Under the pieces are notes generated by a model. That model was not told the DNA's origin, did no database searches, and worked only from the letters and a program-made list of their open reading frames with translations. Shown here one piece after another: positions 8,268 to 18,600 of a DNA stretch of 64,000 nt. Within the stretch, counting starts at the first letter, position 1; the number at the start of each line of letters is the position of its first letter. Origin of the DNA: Nocardioides rubriscoriae (GTDB taxonomy: Bacteria; Actinomycetota; Actinomycetes; Propionibacteriales; Nocardioidaceae); NCBI RefSeq assembly GCF_008087085.1, contig NZ_VIYJ01000005.1:372001-436000 (forward strand). Reading direction: 5' to 3'. The translations under genes and the position numbers were made by a program.

Positions 8268-8774
8268 ATGTCCCAGTCGACCGAGCAGAGCGGCACCATC
8301 TGGCTGACCGCCGGCGCCCACGAGAAGCTCAAGGCCGAGCTCGAGCACCTCAAGGGCCCCGTGCGCGACGAGATCGTGACCCGCATCAGCGAGGCCCGCG
8401 ACGAGGGCGACCTCAAGGAGAACGGCGGCTACCACGCCGCCCGCGAGGAGCAGGGCAAGAACGAGGGCAACATCCGCCAGCTCGAGGCCGTGCTGCTCAA
8501 CGCCGTGTCCGACCAGCCCGCCGACGACGGGGTCGTCTCGGTCGGCAAGGTCGTGACCTACAAGTTCGAGGGCGACAGCGACGACGAGGCCGAGACCTTC
8601 CTGCTCGGCGCTCGCGAGAACGAGGACTACGTCGACGTCGACGTCTACTCCCCCCAGGCCCCCCTCGGCGAGGCGCTCCTGGGCGCCAAGAAGGGCGACA
8701 CCGTCGCCTTCGAGGCGCCGACGGGCAAGACCCTGCAGGTCGTCGTGCTCGACGCCAGGCCCTACACCGACTGA
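8268..8774 (+). CDS. greA: transcription elongation factor GreA
   Basis: 168-aa protein. The N-terminal coiled-coil domain (residues about 1-85) includes ISEARDEGDLKENGGYHAA, whose acidic tip residues act at the RNA polymerase active site. The C-terminal FKBP-like domain includes the SPQAPLGEALLGAKKGDTV stretch. It stimulates transcript cleavage to rescue backtracked RNA polymerase. ATG 8268 is chosen over upstream in-frame codons because AGGAG sits 5 nt before it and it gives the family length. Monocistronic and convergent with the SWIM-protein gene. Confidence 0.95.
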   Translation: MSQSTEQSGTIWLTAGAHEKLKAELEHLKGPVRDEIVTRISEARDEGDLKENGGYHAAREEQGKNEGNIRQLEAVLLNAVSDQPADDGVVSVGKVVTYKFEGDSDDEAETFLLGARENEDYVDVDVYSPQAPLGEALLGAKKGDTVAFEAPTGKTLQVVVLDARPYTD

Positions 8775-8788
8775 GTCGCCGCCGACTC
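8773..8788. terminator. small hairpin between convergent greA and SWIM genes
   Basis: GAGTCG and CGACTC form a 6-bp stem with a CCGC loop, starting inside the greA stop codon. No U-tract follows, so it is only a weak bidirectional terminator candidate. Confidence 0.3.
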
Positions 8789-8802
8789 GCCTCGCCCCGG
8801 GC

Positions 8803-10881
8803 TCAGCGGAAGGTGCGCTCGACCTGCTGCAGCAGGTAGTGGGAGCGCAGCAGCAACGCGGCCGCCTCGACCGAGGCGTCGGGCTCGCCGAACACCGTCC
8901 ACCCCACGTCGCGCAGGGCCCGGTGGGCGGCGCCGACGCGCTCGTGGACCGACCCGGGCGGCGCACCCGCACAGCCCCGCTGCGCCTGCTGCTCGACCAG
9001 GCTGCGCAGCGCGACCAGCGTGGTCGGCAGCCCCGGCGGGGGGCCCGCGGTCTCGTCGGGCCCGTCGTCGACCGGTCGGTCGGGCACCGCCGTGTCGAGC
9101 AGCCGGCCGACCAGCGACGAGCGTGCCTCGCCGTCGAAGTGCAGGGCGTCGACCGGGTTGACCTCGCGGTCGGGCCGCACGACGCTCAGCGGGTCGCCGA
9201 CCCAGGACCCGCGCACGCGGCGTACGCGAGCAACGACCAGCGACCCGGCCGGCACCGACCCGATCGCCTCGACGCGCGCGATCGCGTGCGCGTGCAGTCG
9301 CGACCACGGCAGCTCGAGCGTGACCTGGTCACCGGTGTGGTCGAGCAGCGGCCAGAGCAGCGTCTGGCGGGCCGGGTCGAAGGCGGCGGCACCGAGGACG
9401 GCGGGACGCAGCACCGCCCAGGCCGCGGACCGGTCGGCCGTGGCCAGCAGGCTGCGGGTGCCCCGGCTGCCCTCGAGGTCGGACCACCGGGCGACGACCG
9501 GCAGCACGCCGAGGAGGCCGTCGCTGTCGGTCGGCGTCACCAGGGCCGAGGTCGACTCGGTGCCGGAGATGCGGCCGTCGGCGCTGACCTGGGCGCCGGT
9601 GAGCACGAGCCTGCGTCCGGAGGTGGTGGCCGGGGTGGCCAGGCCCTTCCACGGCGCGGGCTGGGTCCAGCGTGACCGCGGGTCGAAGCCGGGCACGTCC
9701 TCGGGGCGCGCGTCGCCCCAGGTGTAGACCCGCTGGCGCTCGGGGCTCCAGAACACGCACGTCAGCCCGTGGTAGCCCGACGGCGTGCGCCAAGGCTGGC
9801 CGCCGAGGCCGACGAGGTCGAGCGAGCGGACCGCGTCGTAGGAGGTGCGGGCACGACCGACGAGGTGGGCCGGGGCCTCCCCGCGCGCCGCGGCCGCGTC
9901 GAGCGCGCAGACCAGGCCGTACGCGAGGGCGACCTCGTCGAGGAGCAGGTGGTCGTCGGCGGAGGCGTCGCGGCCGAGCGCGAGGTCGACCTGGTCGGCC
10001 AGCCGGCGCAGGAGCAGGGCGAGCCGGGGGTAGTCGGCGCCCTGGGCCCACGTCGCGGCGGTGGTGAGCCGGTCGAGCGAGGCGTCGGACAGGTGGGAGA
10101 CCCCGACGCGGACGAGGTCCTCGAGCAGGGCCCGCACCGACGCCCGCAACCGGGCCCGGGAGTCGTCACGGGACAGGCCGCGCTCGGTCGGGGCGCTGCT
10201 GCGCGGCGGGGCGGGCGCCTCGAGCACCAGGCCGTGCGCGCGCTGCCAGGCCAGCACCGCGGCGACCTTCCAACGCGCGGGCTGCGACACCGCCTGGTCG
10301 AGCACGAGCCCGTCGAGGCCGCCGCCGGCGTAGCGGGCCACGACCTCGGGTCGGCCGAAGGTGATGCGGAGGTAGGCACCCCGGCTGACCCGGGGCGGCT
10401 CGTCGCCGGCGACCAGGTCGGCGACGTGCTGGTGGGCCCACCGCATCGCGGGCCGTCCTGCGAAGGCGGTGAGTGCGGCGGCGTCGAGCGCCATCAGCTC
10501 GTCGTGCAGGGCCTGACCCGGGTCGGGCCCGGTGTCGGCGGGGTCGGCGGGGTTGGCGTCCAGCGCGGGGTCTGCGCCCGGCGCGAGGTCGACGTGCTGC
10601 GTGGCGAGCCAGAGCCCGGCCGCCAGGACGTGCTGGCAGGTCACGGGGCTCGGGCAGTCGCAGGTCGCCTCGGCCGGGCCGCTGAGCGGGAACCGCACCG
10701 TCCGCTCCCCCACCACCACCTCGACCGAGACGTCGGTGGTGCCGCCCAGCACCGGTGTCACCGCCTCGAGGTCCTTGCGCGCACGCCGCAGCAGACCGCG
10801 GTTGGCCAACGCCACCCACGCGTCGTCGTCGTAGCGCGCGAGCAGCGCGGCGATCGCAGCCCTCGCAGTCAGCGTCGTCAC
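8803..10881 (-). CDS. SWIM zinc-finger protein (YehQ-like)
   Basis: 692-aa protein with a SWIM zinc finger near the N-terminus: C74, C76, C82 and H84 in the pattern CxC-x5-CxH. The remaining 600 residues are largely helical, without recognised catalytic motifs, and resemble the SWIM proteins accompanying MoxR/VWA pairs, such as E. coli YehQ. SWIM fingers bind DNA or protein. GTG 10881 starts 7 nt after the VWA gene's stop, making it last in the five-gene operon. It probably acts as a recognition or scaffold subunit of the ATPase system; that role is inferred from context. Confidence 0.85.
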   Translation of the reverse strand: MTTLTARAAIAALLARYDDDAWVALANRGLLRRARKDLEAVTPVLGGTTDVSVEVVVGERTVRFPLSGPAEATCDCPSPVTCQHVLAAGLWLATQHVDLAPGADPALDANPADPADTGPDPGQALHDELMALDAAALTAFAGRPAMRWAHQHVADLVAGDEPPRVSRGAYLRITFGRPEVVARYAGGGLDGLVLDQAVSQPARWKVAAVLAWQRAHGLVLEAPAPPRSSAPTERGLSRDDSRARLRASVRALLEDLVRVGVSHLSDASLDRLTTAATWAQGADYPRLALLLRRLADQVDLALGRDASADDHLLLDEVALAYGLVCALDAAAARGEAPAHLVGRARTSYDAVRSLDLVGLGGQPWRTPSGYHGLTCVFWSPERQRVYTWGDARPEDVPGFDPRSRWTQPAPWKGLATPATTSGRRLVLTGAQVSADGRISGTESTSALVTPTDSDGLLGVLPVVARWSDLEGSRGTRSLLATADRSAAWAVLRPAVLGAAAFDPARQTLLWPLLDHTGDQVTLELPWSRLHAHAIARVEAIGSVPAGSLVVARVRRVRGSWVGDPLSVVRPDREVNPVDALHFDGEARSSLVGRLLDTAVPDRPVDDGPDETAGPPPGLPTTLVALRSLVEQQAQRGCAGAPPGSVHERVGAAHRALRDVGWTVFGEPDASVEAAALLLRSHYLLQQVERTFR

Positions 10882-10888
10882 GAGGCAC

Positions 10889-12034
10889 TCACCGCGCTGT
10901 CACCCGAGCCAACCACTCGGCGAGCTGGCCCGGCGTCAACGCGGCGATCTCCATGCCGGCGTCGGCCAGCGCCCCGGCCATCTGCTTGTCGTAGTGGGGG
11001 TGGGCGGTGCCGTCGAGCGCCGCGAGCCCGATCGTGGTCACCCGGCCCTCGACGAGGCGTCGTACGGCGCTGACCAGGGCCGCGGGCGAGCCGCCCTCGC
11101 AGAAGTCGGTCACCAGCACGACCACCGCGCGGTGGGGGTGCTCGATGACCTGCTCCGCGTAGCGCACCGCCTGGGCGATGTCGGTGCCACCGCCGAGCTG
11201 CACCGTCATGAGGAGCTCGACGGGGTCGCCGGCGAGCTCGGTGAGGTCGACGACGCTGGTGTCGAAGACCACCAGCTTGAGCCGGTAGGACGGCAGGCCG
11301 GCGAGGATGCCCGCCATCACCGCCGAGTGGATGACCGACCCGACCATGCTGCCGGACTGGTCGACGACGAGGACGACCTCCCACGGGATGCGGCGGGTGT
11401 TGCGCTCGAAGAACTTCGGCGAGGCGACGACGATCTGCTGGCGCTCGACGTCGAAGTGCTTGAGGTTGGCACGGATGGTGCCGCGCGGGTCGAAGGCCGT
11501 CGTGACCGGGATCGGCGAGTGGCGGTGCTGGTGGAGGCGACCGGCGAGCGAGCGGCGTACCTCGGTCTCGAGCCTGCGGCGCAGGTCGTCGACGACGCGT
11601 CGCACGACGCGGCGCACCTCGCCGAGGACCCGCGGGTCGAGCTGCCCCTTGAGCGACAGCAGCGTCGCGAGCAGCTCCTGGCTCGGCTCGAGCCGGGCCA
11701 GGACCTCGGGATCGCTGACCAGCTCGGTCAGGCCGTAGCGGTCCAGGGCGTGCTTCTCGACGATCTCGACGGTCTCGACCGGGAAGAGCTCGCGAACCTC
11801 GCCGAGCCAGTCGACGATGGTGGGCGCCGACGGGTCGAGCGAGCCCGGGCCGAGCGGGGGCTGCCCTGCGCCCTGCTGCCCCTGGCCGTCGGGACGCGAG
11901 CCGCGACCGGCGTACTCGCGGCCGTAGAGGTAGTCGAGCGCCTGCTCGCGACGGGCGCCCTCGACGCTCGACGGGGGCGGGAGGCGCTGGTCGGAGTAGC
12001 GCCCGAGCACGAGGCGCCAGCGGTCGGTGCTCAC
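10889..12034 (-). CDS. VWA (CoxE-like) domain protein (YehP-like)
   Basis: 381-aa cytoplasmic protein. After an N-terminal helical region, a von Willebrand A domain begins at about residue 217. Its metal-binding MIDAS motif DQSGSM is at 225-230, followed by the Thr and Asp positions in GGGTDIAQA and LVTDFCEGG. VWA partners of MoxR ATPases use the MIDAS to hold a substrate that the ATPase remodels. GTG 12034 overlaps the DUF5682 stop by 4 bp. No signal peptide or membrane helix is present, unlike the membrane-anchored BatA-type VWA proteins. Confidence 0.9.
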   Translation of the reverse strand: MSTDRWRLVLGRYSDQRLPPPSSVEGARREQALDYLYGREYAGRGSRPDGQGQQGAGQPPLGPGSLDPSAPTIVDWLGEVRELFPVETVEIVEKHALDRYGLTELVSDPEVLARLEPSQELLATLLSLKGQLDPRVLGEVRRVVRRVVDDLRRRLETEVRRSLAGRLHQHRHSPIPVTTAFDPRGTIRANLKHFDVERQQIVVASPKFFERNTRRIPWEVVLVVDQSGSMVGSVIHSAVMAGILAGLPSYRLKLVVFDTSVVDLTELAGDPVELLMTVQLGGGTDIAQAVRYAEQVIEHPHRAVVVLVTDFCEGGSPAALVSAVRRLVEGRVTTIGLAALDGTAHPHYDKQMAGALADAGMEIAALTPGQLAEWLARVTAR

Positions 12035-14571
12035 CCTGCGTCACCCAGCCCGTCACCCAGCCCGTCACCCAGCCCGTGACCCAGCCAGTCGCCCAGCCCG
12101 TCGCCGCGCAGCAGGTCGGCCACGTCGGCCGATGCCGTCAGGTGCGCGGTCACCGCCGCCTCGGCGACACCGCGCTGAAGCAGCGGGCCGAGGCCCTGGG
12201 CGCCGCCGGCGAGACCGCGGTGCGCGGCCACGAGGGCGGCGACCCGGTCGGTCTCGCGCGGGGTGAGGGCCGAGAACGCGAGCCGCAGCTCGGGCAGGTG
12301 GGCCAGGAAGGTGCGTTCGTCCCAGGCGGCCAGCCGGTCGTCGAGGGCCGGCACGACGCCGGCGTCCTGCCAGACGGCCTCGCGCGCGGTGGCGAGCAGG
12401 CCGGACAGGAAGCCCACCGACTCCTCGGGCGGCATGCTGCCGGCGAGGTGGCCGGCGACGTCGCGCGCCAGGTCGGCGTCGGCCAGGCGTCCGGCTGACG
12501 ACAGCAGCCCGGCGGCCGCGCCGCGCACGAAGGCCGCGGCGTGGGCGACCCTGAGCCGCTCGACGACGGACCAGAAGGGCTCGGCGTCGAGGGCGGCGCC
12601 GGCCGGGGACGAGAGCAGCTCGCGCAGCCGGGACAACCCGGACGCGGCCTCGGCCGGTGGGCACTCCTCTCCCCGGAGCTCGCGCGCGAGGAAGAGTGAC
12701 CGGGCGTAGCCGGCCGCGAGGAGGTCGGGCAGCTCGACGAGCCGGGCAGCCTCGAGCGGCTCCCGGCCCTCGGACAGCAGAGCCAGTCCACCGGTGGCAC
12801 GGACGGCGTCGGGGAAACCCGGCTCGGCGGCCAAGGCGACTCGGACCACGCCGACGACCCGGCGCACCTCGTGGTGCAGCCCCAGCACCGCCGCGTGGGC
12901 GAGCAGCGAGGTCGCCTCCGAGCTGCCCGGGACGCGACCCTCGGCGGTGGCCGAGCCCAGCCGCCGCGCGAACGCCGACGCGACCGCCTCGGGCAGGGTC
13001 GACCCCAGGTGGGAGGCCTCGACCAGGGCGCCCTCCGACGCCGGGCTCCACAGGCACTCCCAGCGCTCCTGCATCCGGGCCAGGCCGGTGCCACGGACGA
13101 AGTCGGGACCGCCCGCGTGGGTCGCGAACGGCACCGTCAGCAGCCGCAGGCCGTGCAGCACCCGGCTCGTACGACGGTGCGCCGGGCTGCGGTAGAGGTC
13201 GAGCGCGACGGTGCTCGGCTCGTGCCCGTCGACCGCGAGCCTGAGGTCGCGCAGGCGTTGCAGGGTGTCGCGCACCAAGGGCGGGGTGCCGGCACCGGGC
13301 GGGACGCGGCCGATCCGGTCGCCGGTGAGCACCTGCGCCGTGACCCGTCGGACCAGGGCCCCCTCGATGTCGGCGTCACCCTTGACCAGGCAGCTGGTGA
13401 CCGCGTCGAGCAGGTCGCTGCGCAGGGGGGCCGGGCGCTGGCGCAGCCGGGCGAGCAGCAGGGCCTGCTGGTGGGCGGCGGCCAGGCTCGGGGTGGCGAC
13501 CGGGGTGCGATGGCGCACCCGCAGGGCGGCGGCGACGTCGAGCAGCACCTCGAGCACCACTGCGGAGTGCGCCTGCGCGGCGGGGTGGCCTGCCTGGCGG
13601 CGTTGGTGGATGCGGCGGTGCCAGGCCGGCGCGGTCATGCCCGAGGCGTAGCCGTTGACCCTCTCGAGGCGGGTCTCGTCGTAGCGGATCAGCGCCGCCC
13701 CGGTCTCGGCGTGCGGCACGGGCAGCACCGGACGCGGCGGCGGGTCGGCCAGCAGGTCGGGCAGGGCGACCGCGTGGAAGCCGCCGACCACGACGAGGAC
13801 CGGCCCGGCGCCGGGCGCGCGGGCGGCGACGGCCTCGCGCACGTGGTGGGCCATCTCGGCCTCGCGGGCATGGGTGGCGTCGCGCTCGAGGTCGGCGGCG
13901 GAGTGGTCGCGGCGCGCGAGCAGGCAGTAGGCGGTCATCCGGGCGAGGTGGTCGTCGAGGCCGGCCCCCTCAGCAACCCAGCCAGCAGCCCCGTCAGCGG
14001 CCCCGTCGCCGGGGTCGTCGGACTCGAAGAGCAGCTCCCACAGGTCCTCCTGGTCGTGGCACCCGAGTCGGGTCGCCAGCAGCCGCAGGGAGTCGCTGAG
14101 CCCGAAGACGCGCTCGTCGAGCAGCGAGCGCTCACCGTCGTCAGCGGCGGCGGACGAGGCCAGGGCCTGCTCGGCGAGCTCGAGGTCGCAGAACCGGACC
14201 GGCACCCCGGCCGCGACCCCGAGCCGCACCGCGACCAGCTCGGGCGAGTGGTCGCACATCGGGTAGTAGGCCCCCTGCGCCGCGGGCGCCTTGGCCTGCT
14301 GGGCCGGCGTACCCGTGGGCCGTAGCCAGGTGTAGACAGCGAGCGGGTAGGCCGCCTCGTCGTGGCACAGCAGTGGCACCAGGGGGTCGAAGCTGCGCGG
14401 CCCCTCGACCAGCACCGCCGACGGCGAGAACCGCGCGAAGGCCGCCGCGACCGCCCGGGCGCAGGCCGGGCTGTGGTGGCGCACCGGGACCACGACGACG
14501 TCGTCGCCGACCAGGCGCGCGGCCAGGCGGCGGACGTCGTCGCCGGTGGGGAGGAGGTCGTCGGCCGGCAT
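12031..14571 (-). CDS. DUF5682 family protein (YehM-like)
   Basis: 846-aa protein that begins with the DUF5682 signature region: VVPVRHHSPACA near residue 27, LVEGPRSFDPL near 55 and YYPMCDHSPE near 105. The C-terminal half is Leu/Ala-rich and helical. The last residues contain a G-L-G-D repeat encoded by an imperfect ten-base tandem repeat at about 12040-12110 (GTCACCCAGC units). The function of the family is unknown, but it is a regular partner of MoxR-VWA-SWIM genes. Its ATG overlaps the AAA gene's TGA by one base, and its own stop overlaps the VWA start by 4 bp. Confidence 0.85.
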   Translation of the reverse strand: MPADDLLPTGDDVRRLAARLVGDDVVVVPVRHHSPACARAVAAAFARFSPSAVLVEGPRSFDPLVPLLCHDEAAYPLAVYTWLRPTGTPAQQAKAPAAQGAYYPMCDHSPELVAVRLGVAAGVPVRFCDLELAEQALASSAAADDGERSLLDERVFGLSDSLRLLATRLGCHDQEDLWELLFESDDPGDGAADGAAGWVAEGAGLDDHLARMTAYCLLARRDHSAADLERDATHAREAEMAHHVREAVAARAPGAGPVLVVVGGFHAVALPDLLADPPPRPVLPVPHAETGAALIRYDETRLERVNGYASGMTAPAWHRRIHQRRQAGHPAAQAHSAVVLEVLLDVAAALRVRHRTPVATPSLAAAHQQALLLARLRQRPAPLRSDLLDAVTSCLVKGDADIEGALVRRVTAQVLTGDRIGRVPPGAGTPPLVRDTLQRLRDLRLAVDGHEPSTVALDLYRSPAHRRTSRVLHGLRLLTVPFATHAGGPDFVRGTGLARMQERWECLWSPASEGALVEASHLGSTLPEAVASAFARRLGSATAEGRVPGSSEATSLLAHAAVLGLHHEVRRVVGVVRVALAAEPGFPDAVRATGGLALLSEGREPLEAARLVELPDLLAAGYARSLFLARELRGEECPPAEAASGLSRLRELLSSPAGAALDAEPFWSVVERLRVAHAAAFVRGAAAGLLSSAGRLADADLARDVAGHLAGSMPPEESVGFLSGLLATAREAVWQDAGVVPALDDRLAAWDERTFLAHLPELRLAFSALTPRETDRVAALVAAHRGLAGGAQGLGPLLQRGVAEAAVTAHLTASADVADLLRGDGLGDWLGHGLGDGLGDGLGDAG
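12040..12110. repeat. short in-gene tandem repeat (GTCACCCAGC-type)
   Basis: About six degenerate ten-base units, starting CGTCACCCAGCC, lie at the extreme 3' end of the DUF5682 gene. They encode Gly-Leu-Gly-Asp repeats. The array is prone to unit-number change but remains in frame only when whole groups of three bases are gained or lost. Confidence 0.6.
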
Positions 14572-15680
14572 CAGCGGTCGAGCTCACCCCGGGTCGCGAG
14601 GACGCCCTTCCAGCGCTTGTCGGAGCGGGCCCGCGGCTTGACCACGACGTCGAAGTAGTGCTGGAGCTTGGTGCCGTCGTCGGGGTTGTCCTTCAAGACG
14701 GTGCCGATGAGCTGGCGCGCGACGTGCTCGCCCCCGACGTCGCCGTCACCGAAGTAGTGGGCGTCGAGCGCGGCGGCGTAGCCGACGGCGACCGCCTCGG
14801 CCGAGCTCATGATGGCGGTGGGCTTCTCGACGACGACACCGTCGGCCGTGACGCCCTCGCGCAGGTCGTGGAAGGCCGTGACGAGCAGGTCGACGACGTC
14901 GGCGCCGAGGCGGGTCTCGACCTCGGCGCGCTCGAGCAGCGCGCCGGTCTGCTCGCCGATCAGCCGCGCCTCGAGGGCACGGTCGCGGATGGGGCGCACG
15001 GTCTCGAAGTTGAAGCGCCGCTTGAGCGCGCTCGACATCTCGTGGACCCCGCGGTCGCGCAGGTTGGCGGTGGCGAGCACGTTGAAACCGCGGGCCGCGA
15101 ACACGACGGCCTCGGGGCCGGTGAGCTCGGGGACGTGGAGCACTTTGTCGGACAGCAGCCCGATCAGCACGTCCTGGATCTCGGGCTGGACCCGGGTCAC
15201 CTCCTCGAAGCGACAGATCCGGCCCCCGGTCAGCGCGTCGTACATGGGCCCGCGCACCAGGGCCCGCGGCGAGGGCCCCTCGGCGAGCAGCAGCGCATAG
15301 TTCCACGAGTAGGTGATCTGGTCCTGGGTGGTGCCCGAGGACCCCTGCACGGTGCACGTCGAGTCGCCCGACACGGCGGCGGCGAACAGCTCGGACAGCA
15401 TCGACTTGGCGGTGCCGGGCTCACCGACGAGCAGCAGTCCGCGGTTGCTCATCAGGGTCACGACACAGCGGTCGACCAGGGCGTCGTCGCCGTAGAACTT
15501 GCGCGTCACGCCCAGGCGCGGGTCGCCGACGACGAAGGCCCGCACCGCCCGCGGGGTCAGCCGCCAGCCTTCGGGGCGCGGGCCGGTGTCGGCCGCCGCG
15601 AGCGCGGCGAGCTCGGCGGCGTACGTCGCCTCGGCCGGCGCCTTCAGGGCCGCGGTGTGCTCGGGCGTGGGTCGGGTCAT
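14571..15680 (-). CDS. MoxR-type AAA+ ATPase (YehL-like)
   Basis: 369-aa AAA+ ATPase. Walker A is GEPGTAKS at residues 86-93, a Walker B-like segment ICRFEE is at 155-160, and the sensor-1 region follows in VLATANLRDRG. The Arg-rich segment EMSSALKRRFNFE matches MoxR proteins. In E. coli the YehL subfamily of MoxR ATPases has the same neighbours. It probably hydrolyses ATP to remodel or load a target together with the VWA protein two genes downstream. ATG 15680 overlaps the DUF4132 stop by 4 bp. Confidence 0.9.
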   Translation of the reverse strand: MTRPTPEHTAALKAPAEATYAAELAALAAADTGPRPEGWRLTPRAVRAFVVGDPRLGVTRKFYGDDALVDRCVVTLMSNRGLLLVGEPGTAKSMLSELFAAAVSGDSTCTVQGSSGTTQDQITYSWNYALLLAEGPSPRALVRGPMYDALTGGRICRFEEVTRVQPEIQDVLIGLLSDKVLHVPELTGPEAVVFAARGFNVLATANLRDRGVHEMSSALKRRFNFETVRPIRDRALEARLIGEQTGALLERAEVETRLGADVVDLLVTAFHDLREGVTADGVVVEKPTAIMSSAEAVAVGYAAALDAHYFGDGDVGGEHVARQLIGTVLKDNPDDGTKLQHYFDVVVKPRARSDKRWKGVLATRGELDR

Positions 15681-18600
15681 CGGAACTCCGTCTTGGTGGA
15701 CCAGTCGGGGTCGTAGCCGGTGCCGCCGGCCGCGAGGTGCCGCAGGTCGCCGACCGCCTCGGAGAGCAGCACCGCGGGCACGTCGCCGAGCGTCACGTCG
15801 CTCTCGCGCCCCTGCTCGAGCTCGCGGTGGAAGCTCAGCGCGGTCAGGGCGACGGTGCGGTTCTCCTCGGGCAGGTAGTTGCCGGTGAAGCCGATCTGGG
15901 CGACCAGGCCCAGGCTCGGGAACCGCTTGCGGTAGGCGTAGAACCAGCCGGCGTCCTCGGTCTGGCCGCGCGTGTAGCCCGCCTTGAGGGCGCGGCCCCG
16001 CAGGCTGTAGGCAGAGAGCAGGTGGCCCTCGAGGTCACGCACCTCGCGCTCGTGGCGACGGTGGTCGGGCAGGTCGTAGGTGCCCTTGCCGAGCTGCTGG
16101 AAGAGCGGGTCGACCTCGTAGTCGGCGAGGTGCTCGAGCCAGCGGCGCGAGACGTCGGCGGGCAGCAGGCTGTCGTGGGCCAAGCGGACGCGGTGGCCCG
16201 CGTCGAGGACCACCTCGCCGTCGTCGAGGTCGGTGAGGGTGCCGTCGTCGAGGGGCCGGAACGACGCTCCGGTGTCGGTGTCGACCCAGACCAGTCGCCG
16301 GGTGGCGGGCCCGACGACGGGGTGGTCGACGAGGTAGCGGCGCCAGTCGTCGGCCGGCCAGTCGCGCGCGGTGCACAGGGCCTCGTAGAGCCGCTGGGCC
16401 TGCTGCGCGGCGATCGCCTTGACGTCCTTCTTGGCCGCGGTGAACGCCTTCTTGGCGTCCTTGACCAGGTCGGCGTCGTCGCTCTGGCGGGGCGCCGGCA
16501 GGCTCTTGAGCTCCTTGGCGTCGGCGTCCTGGAGCACCACCGTCAGGTCGGGTCGCAGCCGGGCGGTGAAGGCGCGGGGGCCGTAGGACAGCTCGAGGAC
16601 ACCGTCGGCGTCGAAGCCGGCCGTCGGGATGGTGCGGTCGGCGAGCTCGTCGAGGGTCCAGCCCTTGCGCTCGGCGAGCGCCTCGGCCTGCCTGGTCGCC
16701 TCCTGCTGAAACGACTTGGTGCGGAAGCGGGAGCCGACCGAGAGCACCAGCTGGGTCGCCGAGGGGTCGTCGACCCAGGCCAGCATCGCGATCAGCGCCT
16801 TGCCCTGGGCCGCGCGCTGGCCGTACCACTGCTTGAGGTAGCGCTCGACGGGCGCGACCACCTCGCGCCCCGCGGTGGCGGCGACGACCGCGAGCAGGCC
16901 CTTGCTGGCGATCGCGGACCCGGCCGGCTGCTGGGCGAGGCCGGGCAGCAGCGTCGCGGCGATCTCGGCCACCGAGCGGCCGTGGTAGGGCGACTGGGGG
17001 TCGTGGGCGTACCACTGCTGGTAGGCCGCGGCGAGCTGGCTGGCCTGCTGCTCGGCCTCGGCGACCGGGATCGGGCGGGTGTCCTCGGCCAGCCAGGCCG
17101 CGAGCAGGTGGTGACCGAGCCGGGCGCGGTCGGCCGGCTCGACGAGGTCGGCGTAGCGGCGCAGCAGCGCGTCGGGCTCGGGCGAGCGGGCCTTGACCGC
17201 GGTGGCGGCCAGCCACTGCACGACCGCGCGCGGCACCGGGTCGCCGGAATCGGCCCACCGCACCTCGGGCACGGCGTCCCAGGACAGCCACGCCAGCGAG
17301 GCGGGCAGTCCGCGCGCGAGGAGCTGGTCGGCCCGGGCGGCGGTGGCGTCGACGTCGAGGTAGTCGGCCACGGGTTGGCCCAGGGCCTCGAGAGCGTCGA
17401 GCAGGGCGCCGCGGACCACGTCGTTGCGCTCCTTGGTCCAGGCGGCCTGCAGGGCCGGCAGCGCGGCCGGGTCGGCGATGCGGGCCAGCCACTGGGCCGC
17501 GACGACCCGGACCTCGCCCCGCCCGTCACCGAGCGCGGCCGCCGCGCGGGTCGCGCGACCAGGGTCGCGGGCCAGCGCGTCCTGGGCGAGCGGCCGGGTG
17601 CTGCGGTGGGTGCCGAGGGCGACGGCGTAGAGGTGGTCGACGACACGGGCCGGGAGCACCGGGAAGGTCGCCAGCGCCGCGAAGAACGCCGCCGGGTCGG
17701 TCGACCAGTCGTGGGCCCGGGGCTCGCTCTCCTTCAGGACGGCCTCGAGGTTGCGCGCCAGGAACGGCCAGACGTCGTCGGCCGGCCAGTCGCGCCCGAG
17801 GCTCTGCCAACGCTGGGCGTAGGCGGCCCACACCGTGCGGTAGCCGTCGACGCCGACTCCGTCGAGCAGCTGCTGGAGGGTGGCGAGGTCGGGGGCCCCC
17901 GTCTCGCGGTGGAGCGCCTCGACCGTCTCGACCAGCTCGTAGGTGTGCGAGGCGTCGTCGGTCAGCACGCCGCAGGCCCGCAGCAGCTGGACCGCAGCGG
18001 CCGGCTCCATCCGTGACGCGCGCTCTCGAGCGACGTGGCGATAGGCCATGAGGCCGTCGGGGTCCGGCACCGGGCCCTGCACGGGCTCGGGCGAGGTGAG
18101 CAGGTCGACCAGGGTCGTCACGAGGGTGCGGTCGGGGACGCGCTGCGGCTGGGTCGTGCGGTGGCCCCTCAGGGCCGGGTTGTGGGCGAGGCGCTGGGCC
18201 AGGTGCTGGTTGCTGATCGTGATGCGCTCGACCAGGTCGCGGTGGATCGCCGCGGCCGCGGCCCGCGCGACCTCGCGGGGCACCGCCCAGTCGACCTCGC
18301 CGAGCGCGGGCACGACGAGGTCGTCGGGCTGGGGCGCGACCGCGGCCGCACGCCACGCCTCGACGAGGCCCCGGACGCTGCCGGCCCGGTCGGCCGTGGC
18401 CGTGTCGACGACCCACTGACGCGTGGCGTCGTCGTCGGCGCGCTCGTGGAGCACGCCCAGCGCCCGGCCCCGCTCGTCGGGCCTGCCGCCGGTGGCGACC
18501 GCGCGCAGGGCCGCGTCGGCCACGCCCGGGTCGAGCCGGTCGAGACGGTCGAGCAGGGGGCCGGCAGCACGGCGTACGTCACGGGCGTTGGCGGCGACCC